Notes: a model not told the origin generated them from the sequence alone. 64,000 nucleotides of DNA from Streptomyces sp. Ag109_O5-10 (GCF_900105755.1 NZ_FNTQ01000001.1:6200001-6264000), one strand, 5' to 3'. Positions 15,723 through 24,499 are shown, counted from the stretch's first letter. Made by a program: numbers and translations.

Positions 15723-16454
15723 TTACGACTTCTGCCGCGGCCGCCGCTGCGACCACCACACCCCCGCCGCCCCGGCCGCGATCAGCGCCGCGCCGGCCGC
15801 GCCGAGGGGCAGCGCGTCACTCCCGGCGCCGGTCTTCGGCAGCTGGTCGCCGCTCGGCCCCACCGGCTTGTTGTCGGTGCCGAGCAGCAGCGGGGTGGCC
15901 GGGGCGTTCGGCGACGGGTTCGTCGTACCGAACGGCACCGGGCCCTGCTGCCAGAACGTCTTCTTCCCGTCCGTGCTCTGCACGGGCAGGCAGATCTTCC
16001 CGGTCCTGCCGAGGTCGAACGTCGCGTCGACCGCGTACGACTTCGACCTGCCGGCGCCCAGCGCGCCCACCGGACAGCTGAAGGCGCTGTTCGAACCGGC
16101 CGGCAGGTCCTTCGCGGCGACGGCGTCGCACCCCTGCACCCCGGTGACCTTCAGCCCGTCGAAACCGACCACCAAAAGCCGGATACTGTCGCTTTCCTTG
16201 GTCCCTTCGTTCTTCACGGTGGCGGTAATCGCCGTTTTCTGCGAACTGTTGTCGACCGAGATCCGCTCGGGCAGTGTGGTCGTCAGCCGCACCCCGTCCG
16301 GTGCCTGATCGACCGCCTTTCCCCCCTTGCCGCTCCCCGGCCCCTGGTCGTCGGCGACGGCCGTGCACGGCAGGATCAGCACGGCCGAGAAAGATGCCGT
16401 GACCAGCGATCCCGTGACCACGGTCAGCCGCCGGAGCGTACGACGAGAACTCAT
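15723..16454 (-). CDS. Secreted LPXTG-type surface protein
   Basis: 243 aa from the ATG at 16454. It has a long signal peptide (basic N-terminus SSRRTLRRL, hydrophobic core, then AVA-D). The mature part is one beta-rich domain with two Cys (GVQGCDAVA and FSCPVGALG). The C-terminus carries LPKTG, a hydrophobic helix and the basic tail QRRPRQKS, the three-part sortase signal. Streptomyces class E sortases prefer LAXTG, so LPKTG points to another sortase or a relaxed site. It is divergent from the Ser/Thr kinase gene, with start codons less than 200 bases apart. Function of the exposed domain unknown. Confidence 0.8.
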   Translation of the reverse strand: MSSRRTLRRLTVVTGSLVTASFSAVLILPCTAVADDQGPGSGKGGKAVDQAPDGVRLTTTLPERISVDNSSQKTAITATVKNEGTKESDSIRLLVVGFDGLKVTGVQGCDAVAAKDLPAGSNSAFSCPVGALGAGRSKSYAVDATFDLGRTGKICLPVQSTDGKKTFWQQGPVPFGTTNPSPNAPATPLLLGTDNKPVGPSGDQLPKTGAGSDALPLGAAGAALIAAGAAGVWWSQRRPRQKS

Positions 16455-16610
16455 GTCCGTCCCCCTTGCAACCCCCTGGACCGCGCCTGAATTCGCGGTC
16501 ACTTGAAGAGGTACCACAAGATTTCTCCGCACTATGCTGGTACGGCCGTAAGTGTGACCATTGCGTGTCGGCAGGGGCGGTCGTTGAGGGGGTGCAGCGA
16601 ATTGCCGGGG

Positions 16611-16634
16611 AATTCAGAGAATTCAGGGAATTCA
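16611..16634 (+). repeat. Three tandem GAATTCAG units
   Basis: Three 9-base units built on GAATTCAG directly before the GTG proposed as the kinase start. They are unusual A+T-rich sequence for this genome. If the kinase starts upstream they encode a short Asn/Ser repeat. Confidence 0.5.
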
Positions 16635-18359
16635 GTGGGTGCGGGGAGCCCGGGGAATCCGGAGAACGCGGGGCCGGGCGGTGTGCCCGGGCTGCTGGTG
16701 ACCGGCCGCTACCGGCTGGCCGAGAGTATCGGGCAGGGCGGCATGGGGCGGGTGTGGCGGGCCGCCGACGAGACGCTCGACCGGCAGGTCGCCGTCAAGG
16801 AGATGCGGATCGACGGCCTCGACGCCGAGGACACCCGTACCCGCCGCGAACGGACCCTGCGCGAGGCCAGGGCCACCGCCCGGATCGACCACCCCAACGT
16901 GGTGCGGGTCTACGACGTCGTCGACGAGGGCGAACGCCTGTGGATCGTCATGGAGCTGGTCAACGGCCGCTCCCTGGAGTGGATCATGGCCGAGGAGGGG
17001 CCGCTCAGCCCGCGCGCGGCCGCCCGGATCGGCCTCGGCCTGGTCGCGGCGCTGCGCCAGGTGCACGCCGGGGGAGTGCTGCACCGCGACATCAAACCCG
17101 GCAACGTCCTCGTCGAGAGCACCGCGGGCCGGGTCGTCCTCACCGACTTCGGCATCGCCGCGATCCAGGACGCCAAGGCGCTGACCATGGTCGGCATGCT
17201 CGTCGGCTCCCCCGACTACATGGCACCCGAGCGCGTCTCGGGCCGCCCGCAGGGCCCGCCCTCCGACCTCTGGGCGCTCGGCGCGACCCTGTGCGCGGCC
17301 CTCGGCGGCCGCTCCCCCTTCTCCCGCGACACCACCCTGGCCACCCTGCACGCCGTCCTCTACGAGGAACCCGAACTCCCCGCCACGGCAGGCCCGCTGC
17401 ACGGCCTGCTGGCAGCACTGCTGGCCAAGGACCCGACCGCACGCCCCGGCCTGGAGGACGTGGAACGGGTACTGAAACCGGTGGCCCACCCGGCGCCCGC
17501 GGAACGCCCGACGCCGACGTACGTGATGCGCGTTCCGTCCCCGGAGGACGAACGCTCGCGGCCGGCGGTGAGCACATCGACGGAGGCAGCCTCGGAACCG
17601 CGCACGGAGGTCCGCTCGGAGACCCCGGCGGGCAACTCCCCGGGCAACCCCACGGGCCCCACGCTTGAACGCCCCGAACCGCAGCGCCCCGTCAGGGGCG
17701 CGGGGAACGGCGCGACCAGCCACAACGAGCCCGCGGCGACCCACCGGCGCAAAGCCCCCAAACGCACAGCTCTCCTGGCCGTACTGGGAACCACCGCAGT
17801 AGCCACCGCCCTCGTCATCCTCCTGACCACCACGACACGCGGCGGCGACAAGGACACAGCGACCGGGACCTCTTCAACCCCCTCGGTCACAACCGACCCG
17901 TCGGCCACCGTGGCGGGCACCGCGCGCCCCCGCTCCCTCCCGCCCGGCACCCACGAGGAGGCCGGCGGCTTCGCCTGGGCGCCGCCCCCCGGCTGGCGCC
18001 GGGACGTGAAGACGGGCGCCGAGGTCCACTGCACCTCACCCGACGGCAGCCAGGAACTCGTCGCCAAGTCCTCACTCGCCCGCGGCAACCTCATGGACAG
18101 CTGGCGCGCCTCCGAGCAGAGCGCCCACCAGGGCCAGGACTACACCAAGATCCGGCTGGCCGGGACGACCTTCCGCGGCCACCCGGCCGTGGTCTGGGAG
18201 TACACCTTCACCCTCAGGGGCACCCCCTGGCACGCACGGCTGCTGGGCTTCGACGCCGGCGGCAAGTCGTACCAGGTCAACACCTGGTACCAGCCGGCGG
18301 TCGAAGCCCAGGCCGTACGGACCTACGAGAAGGTGAAAGAGAGCTTCACCGTGCTGTGA
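16635..18359 (+). CDS. Membrane serine/threonine protein kinase (PknB-type)
   Basis: 574 aa from the GTG at 16635; TTG/GTG starts up to 16503 remain open and the choice is uncertain. Residues 25-290 are a Hanks-type kinase: glycine loop GQGGMGRVW, ATP Lys in VAVKEMR (about 55), catalytic HRDIKPGN (Asp152) and DFGIA. A disordered linker (about 300-375) follows, then one membrane helix (TALLAVLGTTAVATALVILL, about 379-398). The C-terminal ~150 residues lie outside the cell, with no PASTA repeats. Such kinases sense an external cue and phosphorylate cytosolic targets. Bases 17684-17735 in the linker are a copy of an intergenic Streptomyces repeat. Ends 3 bases from the convergent permease. Confidence 0.88.
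   Translation: MGAGSPGNPENAGPGGVPGLLVTGRYRLAESIGQGGMGRVWRAADETLDRQVAVKEMRIDGLDAEDTRTRRERTLREARATARIDHPNVVRVYDVVDEGERLWIVMELVNGRSLEWIMAEEGPLSPRAAARIGLGLVAALRQVHAGGVLHRDIKPGNVLVESTAGRVVLTDFGIAAIQDAKALTMVGMLVGSPDYMAPERVSGRPQGPPSDLWALGATLCAALGGRSPFSRDTTLATLHAVLYEEPELPATAGPLHGLLAALLAKDPTARPGLEDVERVLKPVAHPAPAERPTPTYVMRVPSPEDERSRPAVSTSTEAASEPRTEVRSETPAGNSPGNPTGPTLERPEPQRPVRGAGNGATSHNEPAATHRRKAPKRTALLAVLGTTAVATALVILLTTTTRGGDKDTATGTSSTPSVTTDPSATVAGTARPRSLPPGTHEEAGGFAWAPPPGWRRDVKTGAEVHCTSPDGSQELVAKSSLARGNLMDSWRASEQSAHQGQDYTKIRLAGTTFRGHPAVVWEYTFTLRGTPWHARLLGFDAGGKSYQVNTWYQPAVEAQAVRTYEKVKESFTVL
17684..17735 (+). repeat. Dispersed repeat family A copy inside the kinase gene
   Basis: CGCCCCGTCAGGGGCGCGGG and the following GAAC.GCGCGA.CAGCC match, in inverse orientation, the intergenic copies at 20561-20600 and 24380-24419. 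It keeps the frame open and encodes part of the kinase linker. Confidence 0.7.
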
Positions 18360-18362
18360 GGA

Positions 18363-19808
18363 TCAGCCGACGGACACCTGGTCGGCGGGCTCGGTGACCG
18401 CCTCCTTCGCCCGGCCGCCGGTCACCTTCTGTTTCACCACCGCGACGGCGACCACCGCCGCCGCGACCAGCAGCGAGAGCAGCACGGTGGTACGGCCGCT
18501 GCTCTCGCCCTCCGTGTCGGTCAGCATGTAGCCGAGGACGAACACGATCAGACCGGCCGTCGCCCAGGTCAGGTACGGGTACAGCCACATCTTCACGACG
18601 AGCTTCTCCGGCGCCTCGGCCTGGATGATCTTCCGCATGCGCAGCTGCGAGAAGCAGATGACGAGCCAGACGAACAGGGCGACCGCGCCGCTGGAGTTGA
18701 CGAGGAAGAGGAAGACGGAGTCCGGGAACTTGTAGTTGAAGAAGACGGCGACGAACCCGAACAGCACGGACGCGACGATCGCGGCCATCGGCACCCCGCG
18801 GGCGGTGGTCCGCGCGAACGCCTTCGGCGCGTCGCCCCGCTGCCCGAGCGAGAAGGCCATCCGGGAGGCCGTGTACAGGCCGGAGTTGAGACAGGACAGC
18901 ACGGACGTCAGCACGATGAAGTTCATGATCTGGCCGGCGTGCGCGATGCCGAGGGAGTCGAGGGCGGCGACGTAGGAGCCCTTCTCCTTGATGGCCGGGT
19001 CGTTCCACGGCAGCAGCGAGACGACGATGAGGATCGAGCCGAGGTAGAAGACGCCGATCCGCCAGATGATGCTGTTCGTGGACTTGGTGACCGCGCGCTG
19101 CGGGTCCTCCGACTCGCCGGCGGCCAGGGTGGCGATCTCGCTGCCCATGAAGGAGAAGACGACGAGCAGCACGCCGGTGAGGATGGCGCCGGGCCCGTGC
19201 GGCAGGAAACCGCCGTGGCCGGTGAGGTTGGAGAAGCTCGCCCTGTCGGTGTCCGCGCCGGGCAGCACGCCCAGCACCGCGAGCAGGCCGACGACGATGA
19301 ACGCGCTGATCGCGACGACCTTGATGCCGGCGAACCAGAACTCGAACTCGCCGTAGGAGCCGACGGAGACCAGGTTGGTGACGGTGAGCACCGCCATCAC
19401 GATGAGTGCCCAGCCCCACTGCGGTACGGCCGGGATCCAGCCTGCCAGGATCGTGGCACCGGCGGTCGCCTCGACCGCCAGCACCACCACCCAGAAGAAC
19501 CAGTACAGCCAGCCGATGGAGAACCCGGCCCAGCGGCCGAGCGCGCGGTCCGCGTGCGCGGAGAACGATCCGGAGGTGGGGTTGGCGGCGGACATCTCGC
19601 CGAGCATCCGCATCACCAGCACCACGAGCGTGCCGACGAGCGCGTACGAGAGCAGGATGCCGGGGCCTGCGGTGGCGATGCCGGTACTGGAGCCGACGAA
19701 GAGGCCGGCGCCGATGACACCGCCGATGGCGATCATCGACAGATGCCGGTTCTTCAGTCCTGCGTGGAGACCGTCCCGGGGACCGTCGTGGGGGCCGTTA
19801 CCAGTCAT
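18363..19808 (-). CDS. Amino acid permease (APC family, GabP/AnsP-like)
   Basis: 481 aa, ATG with AAAGGA 9 bases upstream. About 12 membrane helices. The first helix contains the APC signature IAIGGVIGAGLFVGSS, and helix 3 and the following loops (NPTSGSFSAHADRALGRWAGFSIGWLYWFFW) fit the amino acid/GABA:H+ symporter subfamily. The middle signature FSFMGSEIATLAAGESEDPQ is the classic AAT motif. It imports an amino acid by proton symport; GABA, asparagine, proline or an aromatic amino acid cannot be separated from sequence alone. Convergent with the kinase gene, with only 3 bases between the stops. Confidence 0.88.
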   Translation of the reverse strand: MTGNGPHDGPRDGLHAGLKNRHLSMIAIGGVIGAGLFVGSSTGIATAGPGILLSYALVGTLVVLVMRMLGEMSAANPTSGSFSAHADRALGRWAGFSIGWLYWFFWVVVLAVEATAGATILAGWIPAVPQWGWALIVMAVLTVTNLVSVGSYGEFEFWFAGIKVVAISAFIVVGLLAVLGVLPGADTDRASFSNLTGHGGFLPHGPGAILTGVLLVVFSFMGSEIATLAAGESEDPQRAVTKSTNSIIWRIGVFYLGSILIVVSLLPWNDPAIKEKGSYVAALDSLGIAHAGQIMNFIVLTSVLSCLNSGLYTASRMAFSLGQRGDAPKAFARTTARGVPMAAIVASVLFGFVAVFFNYKFPDSVFLFLVNSSGAVALFVWLVICFSQLRMRKIIQAEAPEKLVVKMWLYPYLTWATAGLIVFVLGYMLTDTEGESSGRTTVLLSLLVAAAVVAVAVVKQKVTGGRAKEAVTEPADQVSVG

Positions 19809-20013
19809 GGGGGGAATTCCTTTGTGCCGGGTGAGCAGGCTCTCGCACGAGCGGCGTACGAGTCGGTCCAGTGAAACGGAGGTGGACTGATTCCTGAACC
19901 TTTGAATCCAGATCGTTACTTGAGGTTTTCCTGAGGTTCTGTAGTTCCACTCACCATTTCCATGGCCCGGCCCCGGCCCTGCCGGGCGTTCACGCCCGTG
20001 TCACACTCGTCCC

Positions 20014-20499
20014 ATGCGCGTGTATCTCGGCTCCGACCATGCGGGCTTCGAACTCAAGAACCACCTCGTCGAGTGGCTGAAGGCGGCGGGCCACGACCCC
20101 GTGGACTGCGGCCCCCACATCTACGACGCCGACGACGACTACCCGCCCTTCTGCCTCCGCGCGGCCGAGCGGACGGCCGCCGACCCCGCCTCCCTCGGCA
20201 TCGTGATCGGCGGCTCCGGCAACGGTGAGCAGATCGCCGCGAACAAGGTGAAGGGGGTGCGGGCGGCGCTCGCCTGGAGCGAGGAGACCGCGTCGCTCGG
20301 CCGGCAGCACAACAACGCGAACGTCGTCGCGGTGGGTGCGCGCATGCACACGCAGGACGAGGCGACCAAGTTCGTCGAGACCTTCCTGAACACGCCGTTC
20401 TCCGAGGGCGAGCGCCACATCCGCCGCATCGAGATGCTGTCCGCGTACGAGACGACGGGCGACCTCCCGCCCATCCCGGCGCACCACCCCCAGCCGTAG
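20014..20499 (+). CDS. rpiB: Ribose-5-phosphate isomerase B
   Basis: 161 aa. Interconverts ribose-5-phosphate and ribulose-5-phosphate in the pentose phosphate pathway. N-terminal MRVYLGSDHAGFELK is the RpiB/LacAB start, and GGSGNGEQIAANKVKGVRAA is the actinobacterial active-site loop, in which Glu replaces the Cys of E. coli-type enzymes. RQHNNANVVAVGAR is also conserved. Length is typical. Transcribed alone; downstream there is only repeat DNA up to the glycosylase gene. Confidence 0.93.
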   Translation: MRVYLGSDHAGFELKNHLVEWLKAAGHDPVDCGPHIYDADDDYPPFCLRAAERTAADPASLGIVIGGSGNGEQIAANKVKGVRAALAWSEETASLGRQHNNANVVAVGARMHTQDEATKFVETFLNTPFSEGERHIRRIEMLSAYETTGDLPPIPAHHPQP

Positions 20500-20560
20500 C
20501 GTTCGCCCGAGAGGCGAGGCAGGGCGCCACCCGGCTGTCGCCCGGCCGCGGGCCCGCGGG

Positions 20561-20600
20561 GGGCTGATCGCGCAGTTCCCCGCGCCCCTCACGGGGCGCC
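20561..20600 (+). repeat. Dispersed repeat family A, copy
   Basis: GGGCTGATCGCGCAGTTCCC followed by CGCGCCCCTCACGGGGCGCC. The end forms a GCGCCCCT/AGGGGCGC-like hairpin. Near-identical block at 24380-24419; inverse copies at 17684 and 28961. Confidence 0.7.
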
Positions 20601-20616
20601 GCAGCCGGCGCGCCGA

Positions 20617-20864
20617 CACAGTCCTGTGGCTTGCGCGGCGCTGGGGCCGGCGCGGCCGACACGGTCCTGTCTTGCGGGGTGCTGTGGTCGTTGCGGTCGG
20701 CACGGTCCTGTGTCTTGCGGGGTGCTGTGGTCGTTGCGGTCGGCACGGTCCTGTGTCTTGCGGGGTGCTGTGGTCGTTGCGGTCGACACGGTCCTGTCTT
20801 GCGGGGTGCTGTGGTCGTTGCGGTCGACACAGTTCCGTGCCTCCTGCGGGGCGCCGCGGTCCGG
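20617..20864 (+). repeat. Tandem array of 41/43-nt units
   Basis: Six head-to-tail units. Four are nearly perfect: 20660-20700 (41), 20701-20743 (43), 20744-20786 (43) and 20787-20827 (41). They differ mainly by a GT insertion (CCTGTCTT versus CCTGTGTCTT). Degenerate units flank them at 20617-20659 and 20828-20864. The array ends 78 bases before the glycosylase start. Confidence 0.9.
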
Positions 20865-20942
20865 GCCGGGGTCTTCCGGTCCTTCGACGTTCACCTCTCC
20901 ACTGACCGAGTCGGGTGGGTGGGTGGGAAAGGAATCACGTCA

Positions 20943-21746
20943 GTGCCAGAGGGGCACACGATTCATCGGCTCGCGCTGGACTACCGGCGGCTCACCGGGC
21001 CCGTGAGGGCGAGCAGCCCGCAGGGCAAGTTCTCCGACGCCGCGGAGCTGATCGACGGCGCCCCCCTCACCCGCACCGAGGCCCACGGCAAGCACCTCTT
21101 CCTCGGCTTCCGCGAGAGCGACTGGGTCCACATCCACCTCGGCCTGTTCGGCAAGGTCACCTTCGGCGACGCCCCCGCGCCCCCGGCCACCGACACCGTC
21201 CGCCTGCGCCTGGCGAACCCCACCGCCTACGTCGACCTGCGCGGCCCCACCACCTGCGCGCTGATCAGCGACGCCGAGAAGACCGCCGTACACGCCCGCC
21301 TCGGCCCCGACCCGCTCCGCGCCGACGCCGACCCGGACGCGGCGTACCGCAGGATCTCCCGCAGCCGTACGACGATCGCCGCCCTGCTGATGGACCAGAA
21401 GGTCATCGCCGGCGTCGGGAACGTCTACCGCGCCGAGGTCCTGTTCCGGCACGGCATCGACCCGTACCGCGCGGGCAGGGACATCACCCCCGCCGAGTGG
21501 GACGCCGTCTGGGCCGACCTCGTCGGACTCATGCACGAGGGCGTCCGCGACAACCGCATCGACACCGTCCGGCCCGAGCACACCCCGGAGGCGATGGGCC
21601 GCCCGCCGCGCGTGGACGACCACGGCGGCGAGGTGTACGTCTACCGCCGGGCCGCCCTGCCCTGCCACCTCTGCGGCTCCGAGATCCGCACCGCGGGACT
21701 CGCCGCCCGCAACCTCTTCTGGTGCCCCACCTGCCAGAAACGCTGA
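20943..21746 (+). CDS. nei: Fpg/Nei-family DNA glycosylase
   Basis: 267 aa from the GTG at 20943, with AAAGGAA upstream. The mature protein begins Pro-Glu (VPEGHTIHR), the catalytic pair of Fpg/Nei enzymes; a longer frame to the left would bury it and is rejected. The helix-two-turn-helix signature (DQKVIAGVGNVYRAE) and a C-terminal zinc finger CHLC...CPTC are complete. PEGHT fits the endonuclease VIII (Nei2-like) branch, which removes oxidised pyrimidines and cuts the abasic site. A tandem repeat array lies just upstream of its promoter region. Confidence 0.9.
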   Translation: MPEGHTIHRLALDYRRLTGPVRASSPQGKFSDAAELIDGAPLTRTEAHGKHLFLGFRESDWVHIHLGLFGKVTFGDAPAPPATDTVRLRLANPTAYVDLRGPTTCALISDAEKTAVHARLGPDPLRADADPDAAYRRISRSRTTIAALLMDQKVIAGVGNVYRAEVLFRHGIDPYRAGRDITPAEWDAVWADLVGLMHEGVRDNRIDTVRPEHTPEAMGRPPRVDDHGGEVYVYRRAALPCHLCGSEIRTAGLAARNLFWCPTCQKR

Positions 21747-21751
21747 GCGCG

Positions 21752-22993
21752 CTAGAACCCGTGCGGCAGCCACGGCAGCGCCGGTGACCCGAACGCCGCC
21801 GACGCCTCCGCCAGCGCTCCCGGCCGCAGTTCGCCCACCCGCCCGGCCCGCGCCAGCGACAGCAGGGACACGCCGCCGAGGTACGCCGCCCCCAACTCCC
21901 GTACCGACAGCGCCAGCTCGGCCGCGTCCGTCGTACGCTCGCAGGACGCCCCCTTGGCGTCCCCGGTCAGCCGCCAACGCCCCACGTTCCAGGGGCAGAA
22001 GGCGTCCGCGACCTCCAGCACCACGTCCACCGGCGCCTGGTAGGTCCGCCCCGCGAGCGCCGCACCGACGTCGACGAGACGCACGTAGCCCATGTCCCGC
22101 ACCCGCGTCAGACAGCGCCGGATGTCGGAGACCTGGTACTGCCAGGCGTCGTCGACCGGCCGTCCCCGCACCGTCAGCTTCGACATCAGGTCGATGCCGA
22201 ACAGGAACCGCCACAGCGCCGCGTCGCTCGCCGGGTCGAGCGCGGCCAGGTCCTCCAGCGTCACCGTGCCGTCGTGCCCGCTCTGCGACCAGCCCATCTT
22301 CGTACGGAACCGGGCGTACCCGGTGACCTTCCCCTGCCGCTCGGCGACCACGCACTGCAGCGCCGACGCCCCGCCCCGCTCGCTCTCCGGGTCCAGCAGC
22401 CCCGCCCGCTCCCAGCCGGGCTGCCGGGCCAGCATCCCGGGCCGCAGCGGCACCAGGTCCGCGTAGACCGCCTCGCACGCGTCGAGCACCTCGGCCGGAT
22501 CGGCGTACCGCAGCCGCACGTCACCGGTCCCGGCCGGCGCGTCCAGCGTCACCCGGCTGGTGTCGATCTCGGCCTGCAGCTGGAAGGTCGCGGCGCCGTA
22601 CCCGAAGCGGCCGTAGATCGCCGGCTCGGAGGCGGTCAGCGCGGCCAGCGGCTCGCCCCACTCCCGGATGTCGTCGAGCTGGCGGCGCATCATCGACGTC
22701 AGCACCCCGCGCCGCCGGTGCGTCGCGGCCACGCTCACCATGGTGATCCCCGCGGTGGGCAGCACCGCACCGCCCGGCACGGTCATCCGGAACCGGAACG
22801 CCCCCGCCGTCCCGACCAGTTCCGACCCGTCCCAGACGGCCAGCGAGCGCTCGTACTCGGTGAGGGACCGGTCCAGGTCGCGCTCCTCGGCCGGCGCCGG
22901 ACCGGCGCCGAAGGCCCGCACCAGGTGGTCCCACCAGCCGTCGAACTCCTCGGGACGCAGCACCCTCAATTCAGTCGCACGCTCGGTCGCCAT
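21752..22993 (-). CDS. Eis-like GNAT N-acetyltransferase
   Basis: 413 aa. Three-part Eis architecture: an N-terminal GNAT domain (acetyl-CoA loop VAATHRRRGVLTSMMRRQL), a second GNAT-like domain with SEPAIYGRFGYG, and a C-terminal sterol-carrier-like domain (DPASDAALWRFLFGIDL onward). The C-terminal carboxylate used in catalysis follows ALPWLPHGF. Relatives multi-acetylate aminoglycosides and Lys side chains, forming hexamers. Resistance activity is not implied by the sequence. Convergent with the glycosylase gene (5-base gap) and divergent from the phosphatase gene. Confidence 0.88.
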   Translation of the reverse strand: MATERATELRVLRPEEFDGWWDHLVRAFGAGPAPAEERDLDRSLTEYERSLAVWDGSELVGTAGAFRFRMTVPGGAVLPTAGITMVSVAATHRRRGVLTSMMRRQLDDIREWGEPLAALTASEPAIYGRFGYGAATFQLQAEIDTSRVTLDAPAGTGDVRLRYADPAEVLDACEAVYADLVPLRPGMLARQPGWERAGLLDPESERGGASALQCVVAERQGKVTGYARFRTKMGWSQSGHDGTVTLEDLAALDPASDAALWRFLFGIDLMSKLTVRGRPVDDAWQYQVSDIRRCLTRVRDMGYVRLVDVGAALAGRTYQAPVDVVLEVADAFCPWNVGRWRLTGDAKGASCERTTDAAELALSVRELGAAYLGGVSLLSLARAGRVGELRPGALAEASAAFGSPALPWLPHGF

Positions 22994-23167
22994 ACGCCAT
23001 GACTACCAGGGCATTGCGGGACGAGCCAGCGAATTTCTCCCGGACGGCGACGCGGGGGCTTCCGGTGAAGTTCACTGTGAAGTCGCACCCGAAGGTGAGC
23101 CTCGGACGGGGGACAAGTGGGACCTCCCGTGCCAAGCAGCTGGTCCGATGGATAGGGTCCCGAACTA

Positions 23168-24331
23168 ATGGCAGTAGACCGAGAGCGGCGCGCGAAGGCC
23201 GACACCCTCCCGGCCCGGTGGAAAGTGCAGTGGCACCGGGTCCGCGTCGGCGTGCGCAGAAGCGCCGTGGACTACTTCCGCGGCGACGGATCCGACTGGA
23301 TCGCCCTGATCGGCCTGTTCCTGACCGTCCCGGTCCTCGCGGCCATGACCCTCGCCAACTCGGTCTGGTTCTCGCCGGCCACGCTGGTCCTCCCGATCGT
23401 CGCGGGCGGCCTGCTGCTGCGCCCGGCGAGCCTGCTCGGCCTGTACGCGGCGGCCGCCACCGCCCTGATCGTGGAGTCGATACGGCTCGGCCCCTACACC
23501 GAGGGCCCCTCCCGGGTCACCCCGGGCGTGGTCCTGACCGTCGCGGCCTGCGGTTTCTTCGGTCTGCTCACCGCGCAGTTCCGCAGCCGGGTCGGCGTGC
23601 CCTGGCGGCGCGGCGGCACCATGCTGTTCGACCTGCGCGAACGCATCCGGGTGCAGAGCAAGCTGCCGAAGCTGCCGCCGGGCTGGCACCGCGAGATGGC
23701 CCTGCGGCCGGCCGGCGGGCAGTCCTTCTCCGGCGACTTCGTGGTGGCGGCCCGCACGAACAACGGCCGCACGATGGAGGTCGTCCTCACCGACGTCTCC
23801 GGCAAGGGCATGGACGCGGCGTCCCGCGCCCTGCTCCTGTCCGGCGCCTTCGGCGGCCTCCTCGGCTCGCTCCCGCCGCACGCCTTCCTCCCCGCCGCCA
23901 ACGGCTACCTGCTCCGCCAGGACTGGGACGAGGGCTTCGCGACCTCCATACACCTGGTCCTGGACCTCGACTCCGGCGACTACGAGCTGTACTCCGCGGG
24001 CCACCCGCCCGGCCTCCAGCTCAGCGCCGGCAGCGGCCGCTGGGAGGAGAAGGCCGCCGAGGGCCCCCTCCTCGGCGTGTACGACGGTGCCCAGTTCGAC
24101 CCGGTCAAGGGCTCCCTGCGCCCCGGCGACGTCCTCATGATCTTCACGGACGGCCTGGTGGAGACCGCCGACCGCGACATCGTCGAGGGCATGGACCGCC
24201 TCACGGGAGAAGCCGACCGCTACGTCGCCGGCGGCTTCCACGGCGCCGCCTGGCACCTCATCGAGGCGGTCGCGAAGGACGTCAACGACGACAGGGCGCT
24301 GCTGCTGATCTGCCGGGAGGCGGCGCGCTGA
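23168..24331 (+). CDS. Membrane PP2C/SpoIIE-type phosphatase
   Basis: 387 aa. A basic N-terminus is followed by three or four membrane helices (WIALIGLFLTVPVLAAMTLA, about residues 40-150). The cytosolic SpoIIE domain has metal-binding aspartates in FSGDFVV, LTDVSGKGMDA, FTDGLVE and the late ND in VNDDRALLL. Such phosphatases usually act on phosphorylated anti-sigma-factor antagonists and so switch sigma factors. No anti-sigma or antagonist gene is adjacent, so its partner is elsewhere. No GAF or ATPase domain, unlike the larger homologue at 36089-38587. Confidence 0.85.
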   Translation: MAVDRERRAKADTLPARWKVQWHRVRVGVRRSAVDYFRGDGSDWIALIGLFLTVPVLAAMTLANSVWFSPATLVLPIVAGGLLLRPASLLGLYAAAATALIVESIRLGPYTEGPSRVTPGVVLTVAACGFFGLLTAQFRSRVGVPWRRGGTMLFDLRERIRVQSKLPKLPPGWHREMALRPAGGQSFSGDFVVAARTNNGRTMEVVLTDVSGKGMDAASRALLLSGAFGGLLGSLPPHAFLPAANGYLLRQDWDEGFATSIHLVLDLDSGDYELYSAGHPPGLQLSAGSGRWEEKAAEGPLLGVYDGAQFDPVKGSLRPGDVLMIFTDGLVETADRDIVEGMDRLTGEADRYVAGGFHGAAWHLIEAVAKDVNDDRALLLICREAAR

Positions 24332-24379
24332 ACGCGCACCGGCCGCGACTCGCGGACCGCAGGCGGGCGCGGGCGCGCG

Positions 24380-24419
24380 AGGGCTGATCGCGCAGTTCCC
24401 CGCGCCCCTGACGGGGCAC
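24380..24419 (+). repeat. Dispersed repeat family A, copy
   Basis: GGGCTGATCGCGCAGTTCCC then CGCGCCCCTGACGGGGCACA, almost the same as 20561-20600. It lies in the 317-base gap between the phosphatase and HD genes, which otherwise holds only a partial copy (24500-24530). Confidence 0.7.
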
Positions 24420-24499
24420 AACCCCAGCCACATTCGTCCAGCGGCGGCCACGTGTGCGGCCCACGGCCGTAGGGGCGCCGGCACGGCCGCGGGCCCGTC

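Noticed and set aside
20617..20864. Regular repeats considered as a CRISPR array
   Set aside because: Units are directly adjacent with no unique spacers, and no cas genes are present in the window.
21752..24331. Secondary-metabolite or resistance cluster suggested by the Eis-like acetyltransferase
   Set aside because: No biosynthetic enzymes lie nearby. The Eis-like, glycosylase and phosphatase genes are unrelated single units.
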